Counted from the first letter of the stretch, positions 1 through 5,221 are shown. The stretch: DNA of 9,164 bases from CCY15215 sp034932145 (GCF_034932145.1 NZ_JAYGHV010000185.1:1-9164), one strand, 5' to 3'. Translations and numbers: made by a program. The notes: generated from the sequence alone by a model not told the origin.

Positions 1-850
1 TTCGGTGACACTTCGAGTAAGTCTTTTGGCAGAATCGTGGTGGTAATTTCCCACCCGAACCAACAGTTAGTTTTGCTTTATGACGTATTGACTGCAATCG
101 TTTGTCGCGACGGTCTATATCGGCTGCCCGATGAAAAAATTCCTTTGCAGTCACAGTGCCGTCAGAATTGACAATTGTTGCAGTCGCTAAAGTATTAATA
201 CCGACATCAACGGCTACGACTTTTGGAGAAGGTGTTAAGGATTTTGGCTTGATTTTAAATGGAATGGATAAGCAAACTGATTTATCACCAACAATTAATG
301 TTGGCGATAATTGCTTGTTGTTAGGGTCAAGATGTCGCTCTCGTTGGGAAACAATTTTAACGGTTATCCAAATCCAATCCAAACCATTAAAAACCTTGAT
401 TTCTGCTTCAGATAACTCATCGTTAAACTTAATGCACTGCCCTTTATACAGCACAGCATAAACATTCGTCTTACCGTTCAATTTAGGAGGAAGTGCATCT
501 TTTCTTTTTCTTTGTCCTGATTGCCAAGACGAATATCGTGTAATGAATGAGGAAACTTGACCAATTACAAATTCTATGGCTGCCCGTCTTAAATAAGAGG
601 GGAACTTGTAGAATTTACGGTCAAAATGAGAGTATCTAGGACTGGGATTCTTTTTGGTTTTATGAATGAGTTTCTCGGTTGCCACACAAGAACTTTCTGC
701 ACTATTAATGTGAGAGTAATGAGTATAGACCACACCAATCAATCCACGAACGAATTGACGATAAATATTTTGGGTTAGCCGCAAATATTTACGTTGTTCT
801 GGTGTGGGTTGTAATGCCCATCGATCTGTGCGTACAATCGAGTTGACCAT
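1..850 (-). CDS. tnpB: IS200/IS605-family TnpB (IS891/IS1136/IS1341 type), N-terminal part, cut by the window edge
   Basis: TnpB proteins are RNA-guided DNA nucleases carried by IS200/IS605 and IS1341-type elements and are the ancestors of Cas12. The frame is open from the ATG at 848-850 to the left edge, giving about 283 residues without a stop. Visible features are an N-terminal region typical of cyanobacterial TnpB (ALQPTPEQRKYLRLTQNIYR, about residues 13-32), the segment FYKFPSYLRRAAIEFVIGQV (80-99), and a RuvC-I motif VVAVDVGINTLATATIV at 211-227 with the catalytic Asp at 215. The RuvC-II Glu, the Cys4 zinc finger, RuvC-III and the right-end guide RNA would lie beyond position 1. No tnpA is seen on the 5' side, so the element looks tnpB-only here, although a tnpA beyond the left edge is possible. 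No frame damage is visible. The lack of HIP1 sites fits acquired DNA. No good Shine-Dalgarno precedes the ATG; an in-frame GTG six codons upstream is a less likely start. Confidence 0.9.
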   Translation of the reverse strand, partial: MVNSIVRTDRWALQPTPEQRKYLRLTQNIYRQFVRGLIGVVYTHYSHINSAESSCVATEKLIHKTKKNPSPRYSHFDRKFYKFPSYLRRAAIEFVIGQVSSFITRYSSWQSGQRKRKDALPPKLNGKTNVYAVLYKGQCIKFNDELSEAEIKVFNGLDWIWITVKIVSQRERHLDPNNKQLSPTLIVGDKSVCLSIPFKIKPKSLTPSPKVVAVDVGINTLATATIVNSDGTVTAKEFFHRAADIDRRDKRLQSIRHKAKLTVGSGGKLPPRFCQKTYSKCHR

Positions 851-876
851 ATTTCTATCATTGCTCACGTCGTTTG

Positions 877-885
877 ATTATAACA
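877..885 (-). promoter_or_regulatory. Probable extended -10 promoter of tnpB
   Basis: On the minus strand the bases read TGTTATAAT, a consensus -10 box (TATAAT) with the extended TGn element. It ends 26 bases upstream of the tnpB ATG, so transcription would start near 870 and leave a leader of about 20 bases. The -35 region is poor (GTGGTT at about 17 bases). This is a pattern match only. Confidence 0.4.
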
Positions 886-950
886 CGCTAAATACCAAAA
901 ACCACAGTGCTTATCGGATTTTTTATCATATCGTATTGGCCGCTAACTAG

Positions 951-975
951 CGATTCGTCCTGTCGGACTGAATCG
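951..975. repeat. Imperfect palindrome with a single bulged base, candidate transposon-end hairpin
   Basis: The arms are CGATTC-GTCC (951-960) and GGAC-(T)-GAATCG (965-975), with a four-base loop TGTC and one unpaired T at 969. Ten base pairs interrupted by one extrahelical base resembles the end hairpins that IS200/IS605 TnpA recognises, where a bulged T sits on the 3' side of the stem. Here the bulged T is on the plus strand, opposite to tnpB. In characterised elements the recognised strand is the tnpB sense strand, so the match is imperfect. Confidence 0.45.
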
Positions 976-979
976 TAGG

Positions 980-995
980 ATGCGCGGCGCATTTT
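980..995 (+). repeat. Short GC palindrome followed by a T run
   Basis: ATGCG (980-984) pairs with CGCAT (988-992) around the loop CGG, and five T follow (991-995, sharing the last stem T). It could be a weak plus-strand terminator, or the second hairpin of a transposon end or REP-like unit. The four bases at 975-978 read GTAG, as in REP elements. Five base pairs are too few for a firm call. Confidence 0.25.
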
Positions 996-1040
996 TGCTC
1001 AAAGTCTTGTCCGTATCCCTTCCCCTGAACCTTTGTCCCC

Positions 1041-1072
1041 ATACTGAGAACTTTTATGTCAGTTCTCAGTAT
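1041..1072 (-). terminator. Perfect 11-bp hairpin downstream of the CsbD-repeat gene, terminator-like
   Basis: ATACTGAGAAC (1041-1051) and GTTCTCAGTAT (1062-1072) are exact reverse complements around a 10-base loop. The hairpin starts 34 bases past the stop codon of the minus-strand gene ending at 1106, the right place for a terminator. On the minus strand it is followed by GGGG rather than a T run, so it is not a classical intrinsic terminator. It may instead be part of the transposon flank. Confidence 0.45.
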
Positions 1073-1105
1073 TGTACCTCATGATTTCGCAATTTGCTAT
1101 ATTGT

Positions 1106-1600
1106 CTAATTGAAGGCATCCTTAACAGTATTTTTCATGTCTTCTACCACATTAAGAATATTACTTTCAACCTGCTTAACTTGTCCCTGAAACTGATCTT
1201 CACGGTTGCCAGTAACATTGCCAATCTGTTCTTGAGCCTTACCTTCAAGATTTTTTTCTATTGCTTTAGCCCGATTGTTTGATGTCATGTCATCTTTCAG
1301 ATCTTCTGCTGCATTCCGAACCTTACTTTCGACCTGTTTGGCTTTTCCCATCATTTGATCTTTGGCATTGCCCGTAACATTACCGATCGCCTCTTGGGTT
1401 TTGCCTTCAACATTCTTTTGCATTGCCTCGACTCGGTTCATTGATGCTAGTTGAAATGAAGGATAATTGTTCAATTGCGCGAGAGATGTTGTGGCAGCTA
1501 AACTATTGGCTGTTCCGAAACCAAACGCGATCGCAGTTGTTAGCAAGATAGCTAAAGTACTGTTTAGAAAAAGACGACGAAGCTGTTTAATTAAACTCAT
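1106..1600 (-). CDS. Exported protein with two tandem CsbD-like repeats
   Basis: CsbD-family proteins are small, charged, helical general-stress proteins (the Bacillus CsbD is SigB controlled); their biochemical role is not established. This 164-residue protein begins with a Sec-type signal peptide: basic residues 5-9, a hydrophobic stretch about 14-28 and a cleavage site near SLA-A (33-36). A short linker follows, then two CsbD-like repeats at about 55-105 and 109-159. Both carry the family signature: EGKTQEAIGNVTGN in the first, EGKAQEQIGNVTGN in the second. The repeats are offset by exactly 54 residues and share 29 of 51 positions, indicating duplication. Family members are usually single-domain and cytoplasmic, so export and duplication are notable. 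The protein probably acts in the periplasm or outside the cell. The ATG at 1600 has no clear Shine-Dalgarno. A small lmo0937-like membrane protein lies 134 bases upstream on the same strand. Confidence 0.85.
   Translation of the reverse strand: MSLIKQLRRLFLNSTLAILLTTAIAFGFGTANSLAATTSLAQLNNYPSFQLASMNRVEAMQKNVEGKTQEAIGNVTGNAKDQMMGKAKQVESKVRNAAEDLKDDMTSNNRAKAIEKNLEGKAQEQIGNVTGNREDQFQGQVKQVESNILNVVEDMKNTVKDAFN
1124..1438 (-). repeat. Two in-frame tandem CsbD repeats (period 162 bases)
   Basis: The first copy covers about 1286-1438 and the second about 1124-1276, both inside the CsbD-repeat gene. At the DNA level the copies have diverged considerably while key residues (EGK, GNVTGN, DQ, KQVES, ED) are kept, suggesting an old duplication under protein-level selection. 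Confidence 0.75.
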
Positions 1601-1637
1601 GGTTAATCTTAAAAAATGAATGATGTATGTTCGATCG

Positions 1638-1690
1638 GTTTCGTCAGTAATTTATGGTTCATAGTAAAATATGAACGCGACTAACGAAAC
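1638..1690. repeat. Nested inverted repeat upstream of the CsbD-repeat gene
   Basis: The outer arms are GTTTCGTCAGT (1638-1648) and ACTAACGAAAC (1680-1690), complementary at 10 of 11 positions. Inside them GTTCATA (1657-1663) pairs perfectly with TATGAAC (1670-1676) around a six-base loop. Asymmetric internal loops of eight and three bases separate the two stems. The structure lies between the lmo0937-like gene and the CsbD-repeat gene, within the probable 5' untranslated region of the latter. It could be an RNA element, an operator or a processing site. It has no T tail on the minus strand. Confidence 0.5.
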
Positions 1691-1734
1691 GAGAAGATAG
1701 CTTTTGCAAGTAGCAAAGAATTATCAACAACCTT

Positions 1735-1887
1735 TTAGACTCTTCGTCCAACAAATAAATTGTAGACAATGCCGATCAGCGCCAAAACTAAAAGTATATG
1801 GATTAAGCTGCCACCAATGTGAATAGAAAATCCCAGTAACCAGAGGATGAAAACCACACCAATGGCAGTCCAGATGAGATTAGACAT
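1735..1887 (-). CDS. Small membrane protein of the lmo0937/DUF5670 type (50 residues)
   Basis: The ATG at 1885-1887 opens a 50-residue frame ending with TAA at 1735-1737. The sequence starts MSNLIWTAIGVVFILWLLGF, continues with SIHIGGSLIHILLVLALIGI and ends YNLFVGRRV. This is the lmo0937-type pattern: a first hydrophobic helix (about 5-22), a short turn with His and Gly-Gly (23-30), a second helix (about 28-45) and a basic end. Such proteins are predicted two-helix inner-membrane hairpins of unknown function, often found near stress genes such as CsbD. A good Shine-Dalgarno AAGGA (1897-1901) sits nine bases before the ATG and strongly supports this start. It probably belongs with the CsbD-repeat gene downstream. 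Confidence 0.85.
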   Translation of the reverse strand: MSNLIWTAIGVVFILWLLGFSIHIGGSLIHILLVLALIGIVYNLFVGRRV

Positions 1888-2122
1888 TTTTTTACGTCCT
1901 TGTTAAATTCAGTGTTAAATTCGGTTTTTATACCACTACGGTAACGGATATTTTATTAATGAAACCTATAGTTAGGTAATCAGCAGAAAGAATTAACAAT
2001 TTCACAGACTTTGTTAAGAATAGTAAGCATTCAGGCAGGGCAACGCGTACTAATAAACGGACAAGACTTTGATTGAGTATGCGTTTGCCCTGTATTTTGA
2101 TACAATTCACAGCTTCTCTGCC
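1888..2122. other. Intergenic region upstream of the lmo0937-like gene, no convincing gene
   Basis: This AT-rich stretch must hold the promoter of the lmo0937-like gene; a TATAAA on the minus strand near 1927-1932 is a weak -10 candidate without a clear -35 box. An open frame at 1928-2110 (minus, 60 codons) has no Shine-Dalgarno, no recognisable domain and ordinary intergenic composition, so I do not call it. The 3' side of the HcyBio gene contributes the hairpin at 2113-2136. Confidence 0.5.
1897..1901 (-). promoter_or_regulatory. Ribosome-binding site of the lmo0937-like gene
   Basis: The minus strand reads AAGGA nine bases before the ATG at 1887. It confirms the short 50-residue frame as a real gene. 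Just upstream, GTTAAATTC occurs twice on the plus strand (1902-1910 and 1914-1922), a short direct repeat of unknown meaning. Confidence 0.65.
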
Positions 2123-2136
2123 TTAAGACAGAGAAG
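2113..2136 (-). terminator. Hairpin overlapping the stop codon of the HcyBio-family gene
   Basis: CTTCTCTG (2113-2120) and CAGAGAAG (2129-2136) are perfect complements around an eight-base loop that contains the gene's TAA stop (2123-2125). On the minus strand no T run follows (CTGTGAATTG), so it is at best an atypical terminator. Otherwise it may be a 3'-end stability structure. Confidence 0.4.
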
Positions 2137-3313
2137 GGTCTTGGGATAAGAAAGCGCGATCGCTGGGAATAGATGCAACCGGTTCCGTGAGGGTAAATTC
2201 CCCCGCTTCAATCCATTGTTTGAGTTCTTCAGCAACTTGACGAGAAAGACGAATACTGGCGAGAGGTGCGGTTCTCACTTTTTTCCCTTGAATGGTAATG
2301 TGACCGTTTTTCAGTTGGGCATAAGTGAAAGAGCCAAAGGTGGGGCGCACTCGCCGAGGAATGGCAAAATCCACCACAGGAGCAACAATTTCTTCATCTC
2401 GCACCGCGCACTTTAGCACAATTTCTTCACTTAAAACCGGAATGGGAATGCCTACTCCCAAAACGATCGCGGTGCCGTAATTTTGGAAATAACAACCTCG
2501 TACCCAACGAGAATTCATCTGTTTAGCATCCCCGATCGCCGCCAAAGTACAGGCTGGACCGATGGGGGTGCGATTCTCTAAACGTTTTTGTAGGGGAAAG
2601 TGTTGGGTTCCCTCCCATGTGATATAACCAATTCCTCCCCCTAAAAAAATCTTGGTACCGATACCGATGGTTTGTAAATCTGGGTCGTTGAAAAGGGGAG
2701 AAATAGCCCCCGGATTAGCATAAACTGCATTGCCAAATTGCGGGTGCAAGGGACCGAGATAAGTGTAGAGAATGCGATCGCCACCATTAACCCCCACAAT
2801 AAAGTTTTGATAGAGATTGCGCGGATTAAATAAATAAAATTGATTGATGCTATCTCGATTAATCGTGCTTTCCCAAGAAGCACGAGGATAGCAGTCCGTT
2901 ACCTGTCCCGTCGCCCGTAAATGGACGGATTTTCCCGCAATCAGGTCTTCGATTACGTGACCTCCTCCCCTGACAGGAGAAGGGTTTCCCGCTATTCGTT
3001 CCGTCTCCGCTTCCCCATAATCCGCCATCATGGTCGCCCCTAAATACAAATCTACTGCCCCCAAACCTCCATAAGCGGGAACCCCATCTAACCAACACTG
3101 GCGAATTTTCATCGGTGGGTCTGTATGACCCACGTTGAGGATAGCGCCAACGGATTCCATGGGCTCAAAGGTGCCTGTGGTGACGACATCCACGGTTTTC
3201 GCTACTTGAGCGATACTGGTATCGGTTAGGCGTTGTTTGAGTTCTTCTACGGTCCAAACCACGGCTTTTGAGGCGCGAATTTTGTCATTAATTTCGACAA
3301 TGGTTCTCTGCAA
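2123..3313 (-). CDS. DUF39/HcyBio family protein, predicted homocysteine-biosynthesis sulfurtransferase
   Basis: The 396-residue protein matches the HcyBio family (DUF39). In methanogens, members fused to CBS domains act as L-aspartate semialdehyde sulfurtransferases, forming homocysteine directly from sulfide with a ferredoxin-like partner. Visible features are an N-terminal KTVDVVTTGTFEPMESVGAI block (39-58), the Gly-rich GGLGAVDLYLGAT (82-94), GGGHVIEDLIAGK (116-128), the conserved TDCYPR with Cys141, which is my candidate catalytic cysteine, and FLGGGIGYITWEGTQHFP (223-240). Other cysteines are at 73, 255, 274 and 302. There is no CBS domain after the core and no ferredoxin partner next door, so the reaction in this organism is inferred. 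The start is TTG at 3311-3313, chosen because a strong AAGGAG lies eight bases upstream. The gene diverges from the SWIM gene. The family call is firm; the substrate is not. Confidence 0.88.
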   Translation of the reverse strand: MQRTIVEINDKIRASKAVVWTVEELKQRLTDTSIAQVAKTVDVVTTGTFEPMESVGAILNVGHTDPPMKIRQCWLDGVPAYGGLGAVDLYLGATMMADYGEAETERIAGNPSPVRGGGHVIEDLIAGKSVHLRATGQVTDCYPRASWESTINRDSINQFYLFNPRNLYQNFIVGVNGGDRILYTYLGPLHPQFGNAVYANPGAISPLFNDPDLQTIGIGTKIFLGGGIGYITWEGTQHFPLQKRLENRTPIGPACTLAAIGDAKQMNSRWVRGCYFQNYGTAIVLGVGIPIPVLSEEIVLKCAVRDEEIVAPVVDFAIPRRVRPTFGSFTYAQLKNGHITIQGKKVRTAPLASIRLSRQVAEELKQWIEAGEFTLTEPVASIPSDRAFLSQDPSLS

Positions 3314-3321
3314 ACTTAAAT

Positions 3322-3327
3322 CTCCTT
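3322..3327 (-). promoter_or_regulatory. Strong Shine-Dalgarno that fixes the TTG start of the HcyBio-family gene
   Basis: The minus strand reads AAGGAG eight bases before a TTG at 3311-3313. There is no ATG in frame nearby until M52, so the ribosome-binding site is the deciding evidence that translation begins at TTG. A TTG start commonly lowers expression. Confidence 0.75.
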
Positions 3328-3378
3328 CTGGGTAATGGGAAATTAGGGGTAGAAATTCTCGGGAAGAAAATCTTCTGA

Positions 3379-3408
3379 TTGATTATCAGTACAAATGTTG
3401 ATTATAAT
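3379..3408 (+). promoter_or_regulatory. Promoter of the SWIM-protein gene
   Basis: TTGATT (3379-3384) and a perfect TATAAT (3403-3408) are separated by 18 bases, a good SigA-type promoter. Transcription would start near 3415, about 26 bases before the ATG at 3441. The core ATTATAAT (3401-3408) is self-complementary, so the same box reads as TATAAT on the minus strand towards the HcyBio-family gene, although no good -35 box is visible in that direction. Confidence 0.55.
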
Positions 3409-3440
3409 GGACTCATCGCCCTTAATCCCAACCGATCGCG

Positions 3441-5093
3441 ATGGAATTTAATTACGCATACAACGGTAGCACCGCAGTTAGTGACGGTGGAAATAGTACG
3501 CAAATGTCCTTTTCTCCGGACACGAAGCGTCAACCGACTTATTTTGTTGGCGAATTGCGGAAAAATATTGCTTTTCGCGAGGCTATTAGTGCTTTACATG
3601 ATGTCGTCGTCTCGGATCTGCGCTTTAAACCCAAAGATCGCACCGAATATAAAATATGGCGATCGCAACAAGATGACTTAGACTGGCAGTTAATCGCCGC
3701 ACAGCGATCGGAGGTGCGGGAACGGATACGAACTTTACAAAGTGAACTTAAAGACCTCTATCAACGCAAAAGTAACCGTTGGTCGGGATATTACAAAGCA
3801 CAAAGAGACTACTATAACTATCTCTACGAACGCGATCGCGATATGTGGTTTGTTCTCGATCCGGTGATTACCGTCCATCCTGATGAGGTATTTTTTGAGT
3901 GTTTTTCTCAGGATGAATCGAGTTATGGTCGTTTGGGGGCAAGTTACGAGGTTTTTAAGAACATTAATGAGTTTGCTTGCGGGACAACTAATATTGATTA
4001 TTCGGCGGATCTCTACAACGAATTTCAAAAAATTCGCAGTTATAAAAACACTTTATTTCAAGTCGATCCTTCTGGGTTTGAGGTACAAACAACTCAGGAA
4101 GATACTTATAAAGAAGTGAAAATCGATTTACCGGATAGTTGGGTGCGAGGGTTCTTACAAGTGAGTTCCGCTATGTCTCTCCCAGCAGTTCAGTTGGAAT
4201 TGCAGCCGATGGATGTTTATAATATTTGCTTTATCCTGCGACGTTACAAAGAAAAACAGAGTCCGAGGGGGATGCGCTACCATTTGACTCCTGGACAACC
4301 GATCGAGATTGTGTTTGAACCCTGGGAAATAAAGGTAATTTGTCCGCGATCGCTATACAAGGGAACTAAGGCACAAGTTATCAGAGTTTGGGGTCGTCGT
4401 CGTCTTCTCATTCTCGAACGTCTTCTCCCCATTGCTAAGAAGTTTACCGTACATCTCCTCGGCACGGGAATGCCTTCTTTTTACGTAGCGGATCTGGGGG
4501 ATATGTCTTTCACCTTGGGGTTATCGGGGTGGAGTGCAAATGATTGGTCGGGATCGGGGAATTTTGACCTGATGACCTCTAGGACAGAGGTAGATGCTTT
4601 CACCCAGCAACAAGTATTTACGAGTTTAAAGGAAAATTGGGCGGAATCTGTGGGAGATTTAGCCAAGCGCTTAAATTTAGATCGGAGTATTATTTTGGCA
4701 GCATTAAGTGCTTATACCCAAGCAGGTCGAGCAATTTACGATCTCAATAAACAAGTATATCGCGTGCGGGAGTTGAGTCGCGAACCTTTACCGATGGAAA
4801 GATTGCGCTTTGCGAATGAACGAGAAGAAAAAGCAACTCGTTTTTTAGAGGATAATAGCGTCAGGGTTACGAGTATCGCGGGAGACTTGGAAAGCGACCA
4901 TACTGTGCAAGGAACTGTTGGCGATCGCGATCGCACTTACGAACCCTATTTAGTTATCGATCGCGATCGCCGTCTCGTGCAAGCTGAGTGTAGTTGCAAT
5001 TGGTTTCAACAGAATAAATTATATAAGGGACCCTGCGAGCATATACTGGCTTTAAGAATGCAGTGCGATCGTCAGAAGAGACGGTCAATCTAA
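3441..5093 (+). CDS. SWIM zinc-finger protein with central winged-helix-like segment
   Basis: SWIM domains are CxCx(n)CxH zinc-binding modules thought to bind DNA or proteins. The 550-residue protein has one at its C-terminus: Cys517, Cys519, Cys532 and His534, followed by a basic tail (RQKRRSI). An N-terminal region of about 65-130 is rich in charged and aromatic residues and probably coiled coil (QRSEVRERIRTLQSELKDLY). A large middle region (about 130-380) has no motif I recognise. Residues about 390-445 (VFTSLKENWAESVGDLAKRL onward) look like a winged helix-turn-helix. Residues 495-511 contain DRDR twice, encoded by overlapping HIP1 sites. In some bacteria SWIM proteins (YehQ type) sit with MoxR ATPase and VWA genes, but none is present here. 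The ATG at 3441 has no Shine-Dalgarno; its start is supported by the promoter just upstream. The function is unknown; a nucleic-acid-binding or regulatory role is inference. Confidence 0.82.
   Translation: MEFNYAYNGSTAVSDGGNSTQMSFSPDTKRQPTYFVGELRKNIAFREAISALHDVVVSDLRFKPKDRTEYKIWRSQQDDLDWQLIAAQRSEVRERIRTLQSELKDLYQRKSNRWSGYYKAQRDYYNYLYERDRDMWFVLDPVITVHPDEVFFECFSQDESSYGRLGASYEVFKNINEFACGTTNIDYSADLYNEFQKIRSYKNTLFQVDPSGFEVQTTQEDTYKEVKIDLPDSWVRGFLQVSSAMSLPAVQLELQPMDVYNICFILRRYKEKQSPRGMRYHLTPGQPIEIVFEPWEIKVICPRSLYKGTKAQVIRVWGRRRLLILERLLPIAKKFTVHLLGTGMPSFYVADLGDMSFTLGLSGWSANDWSGSGNFDLMTSRTEVDAFTQQQVFTSLKENWAESVGDLAKRLNLDRSIILAALSAYTQAGRAIYDLNKQVYRVRELSREPLPMERLRFANEREEKATRFLEDNSVRVTSIAGDLESDHTVQGTVGDRDRTYEPYLVIDRDRRLVQAECSCNWFQQNKLYKGPCEHILALRMQCDRQKRRSI
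4921..4970. repeat. Cluster of overlapping HIP1 palindromes
   Basis: GCGATCGC occurs at 4921-4928 and 4927-4934 sharing two bases, and again at 4963-4970 immediately after another CGATCG. The cluster lies inside the SWIM coding sequence and encodes the two Asp-Arg-Asp-Arg runs. HIP1 is a hallmark of many cyanobacterial genomes. A similar overlapping pair is at 6956-6969 in the gene on the other strand. Confidence 0.85.
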
Positions 5094-5168
5094 GCAAGAC
5101 AAAAATCGGCAAATAAAGTTATGCGAGTTAGACTTAATAACATAGCCCCATTTGCAGAGTATCTTCCC

Positions 5169-5174
5169 AGGAGG
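5169..5174 (+). promoter_or_regulatory. Consensus Shine-Dalgarno in front of a leader mini-ORF
   Basis: AGGAGG lies eight bases before an ATG at 5183, ideal spacing. That ATG is not in the frame of the HD-GYP protein but opens a 12-codon frame whose stop overlaps the HD-GYP ATG. It is the best ribosome-binding site in the 5094-5217 gap, and no similar site directly precedes the ATG at 5218 or the TTG at 5152. Confidence 0.55.
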
Positions 5175-5182
5175 ACTCGTTG

Positions 5183-5221
5183 ATGGGTTTTCAGATGTGC
5201 AGTACCCCCGAACAGTTATGA
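5183..5221 (+). CDS. Putative leader peptide, translationally coupled to the GAF-HD-GYP gene
   Basis: The frame ATG (5183) to TGA (5219-5221) encodes MGFQMCSTPEQL, 12 residues. It has a perfect AGGAGG at optimal distance, and its stop overlaps the downstream ATG (5218-5220) in the arrangement ATGA, the classic form of translational coupling. A further small frame (5121-5183, 20 codons, MRVRLNNIAP start) ends in TGA that shares one base with this ATG (TGATG), so there may be a chain of two. The peptide resembles nothing known; its role would be the act of translating it. This is an inference from layout, not a recognised family. Confidence 0.4.
   Translation: MGFQMCSTPEQL

Larger units (their letters stand above)
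851..1105. other. Intergenic flank between tnpB and the CsbD-repeat gene
   Basis: No coding region is supported here. The stretch holds the likely tnpB promoter, a bulged hairpin at 951-975, a short GC palindrome at 980-992 followed by five T, and an 11-base perfect inverted repeat at 1041-1072. It should contain the left end of the transposon, because tnpB-only elements have their left end upstream of tnpB. I cannot place the exact cleavage site without a copy of the element or the empty site. Confidence 0.6.

Noticed and set aside
156..461. Plus-strand open frame of 101 codons
   Set aside because: It lies wholly antisense to tnpB, has no ribosome-binding site and no recognisable domain; the tnpB frame clearly explains the sequence.
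1..850. Cas12k or another Cas12 effector instead of TnpB
   Set aside because: The N-terminus and the spacing to the RuvC-I motif match cyanobacterial TnpB of IS1341-type elements, and there is no CRISPR array or Tn7-like gene nearby.
1928..2110. Minus-strand open frame of 60 codons between the HcyBio-family and lmo0937-like genes
   Set aside because: No Shine-Dalgarno, no domain, and a random-looking hydrophobic composition; it fits chance in AT-rich intergenic DNA.
2641..3098. Overlapping minus-strand frames of about 80 codons
   Set aside because: Both are out-of-frame shadows of the HcyBio-family gene on the same strand.
3379..3681. Plus-strand frame of 100 codons overlapping the start of the SWIM gene
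   Set aside because: It is out of frame with the SWIM protein, starts upstream of the predicted transcription start and shows no domain.
5152..5217. N-terminal extension of the GAF-HD-GYP protein from TTG 5152
   Set aside because: No Shine-Dalgarno precedes the TTG, and the only strong ribosome-binding site serves a different frame that couples to the ATG at 5218. It cannot be excluded without orthologues.
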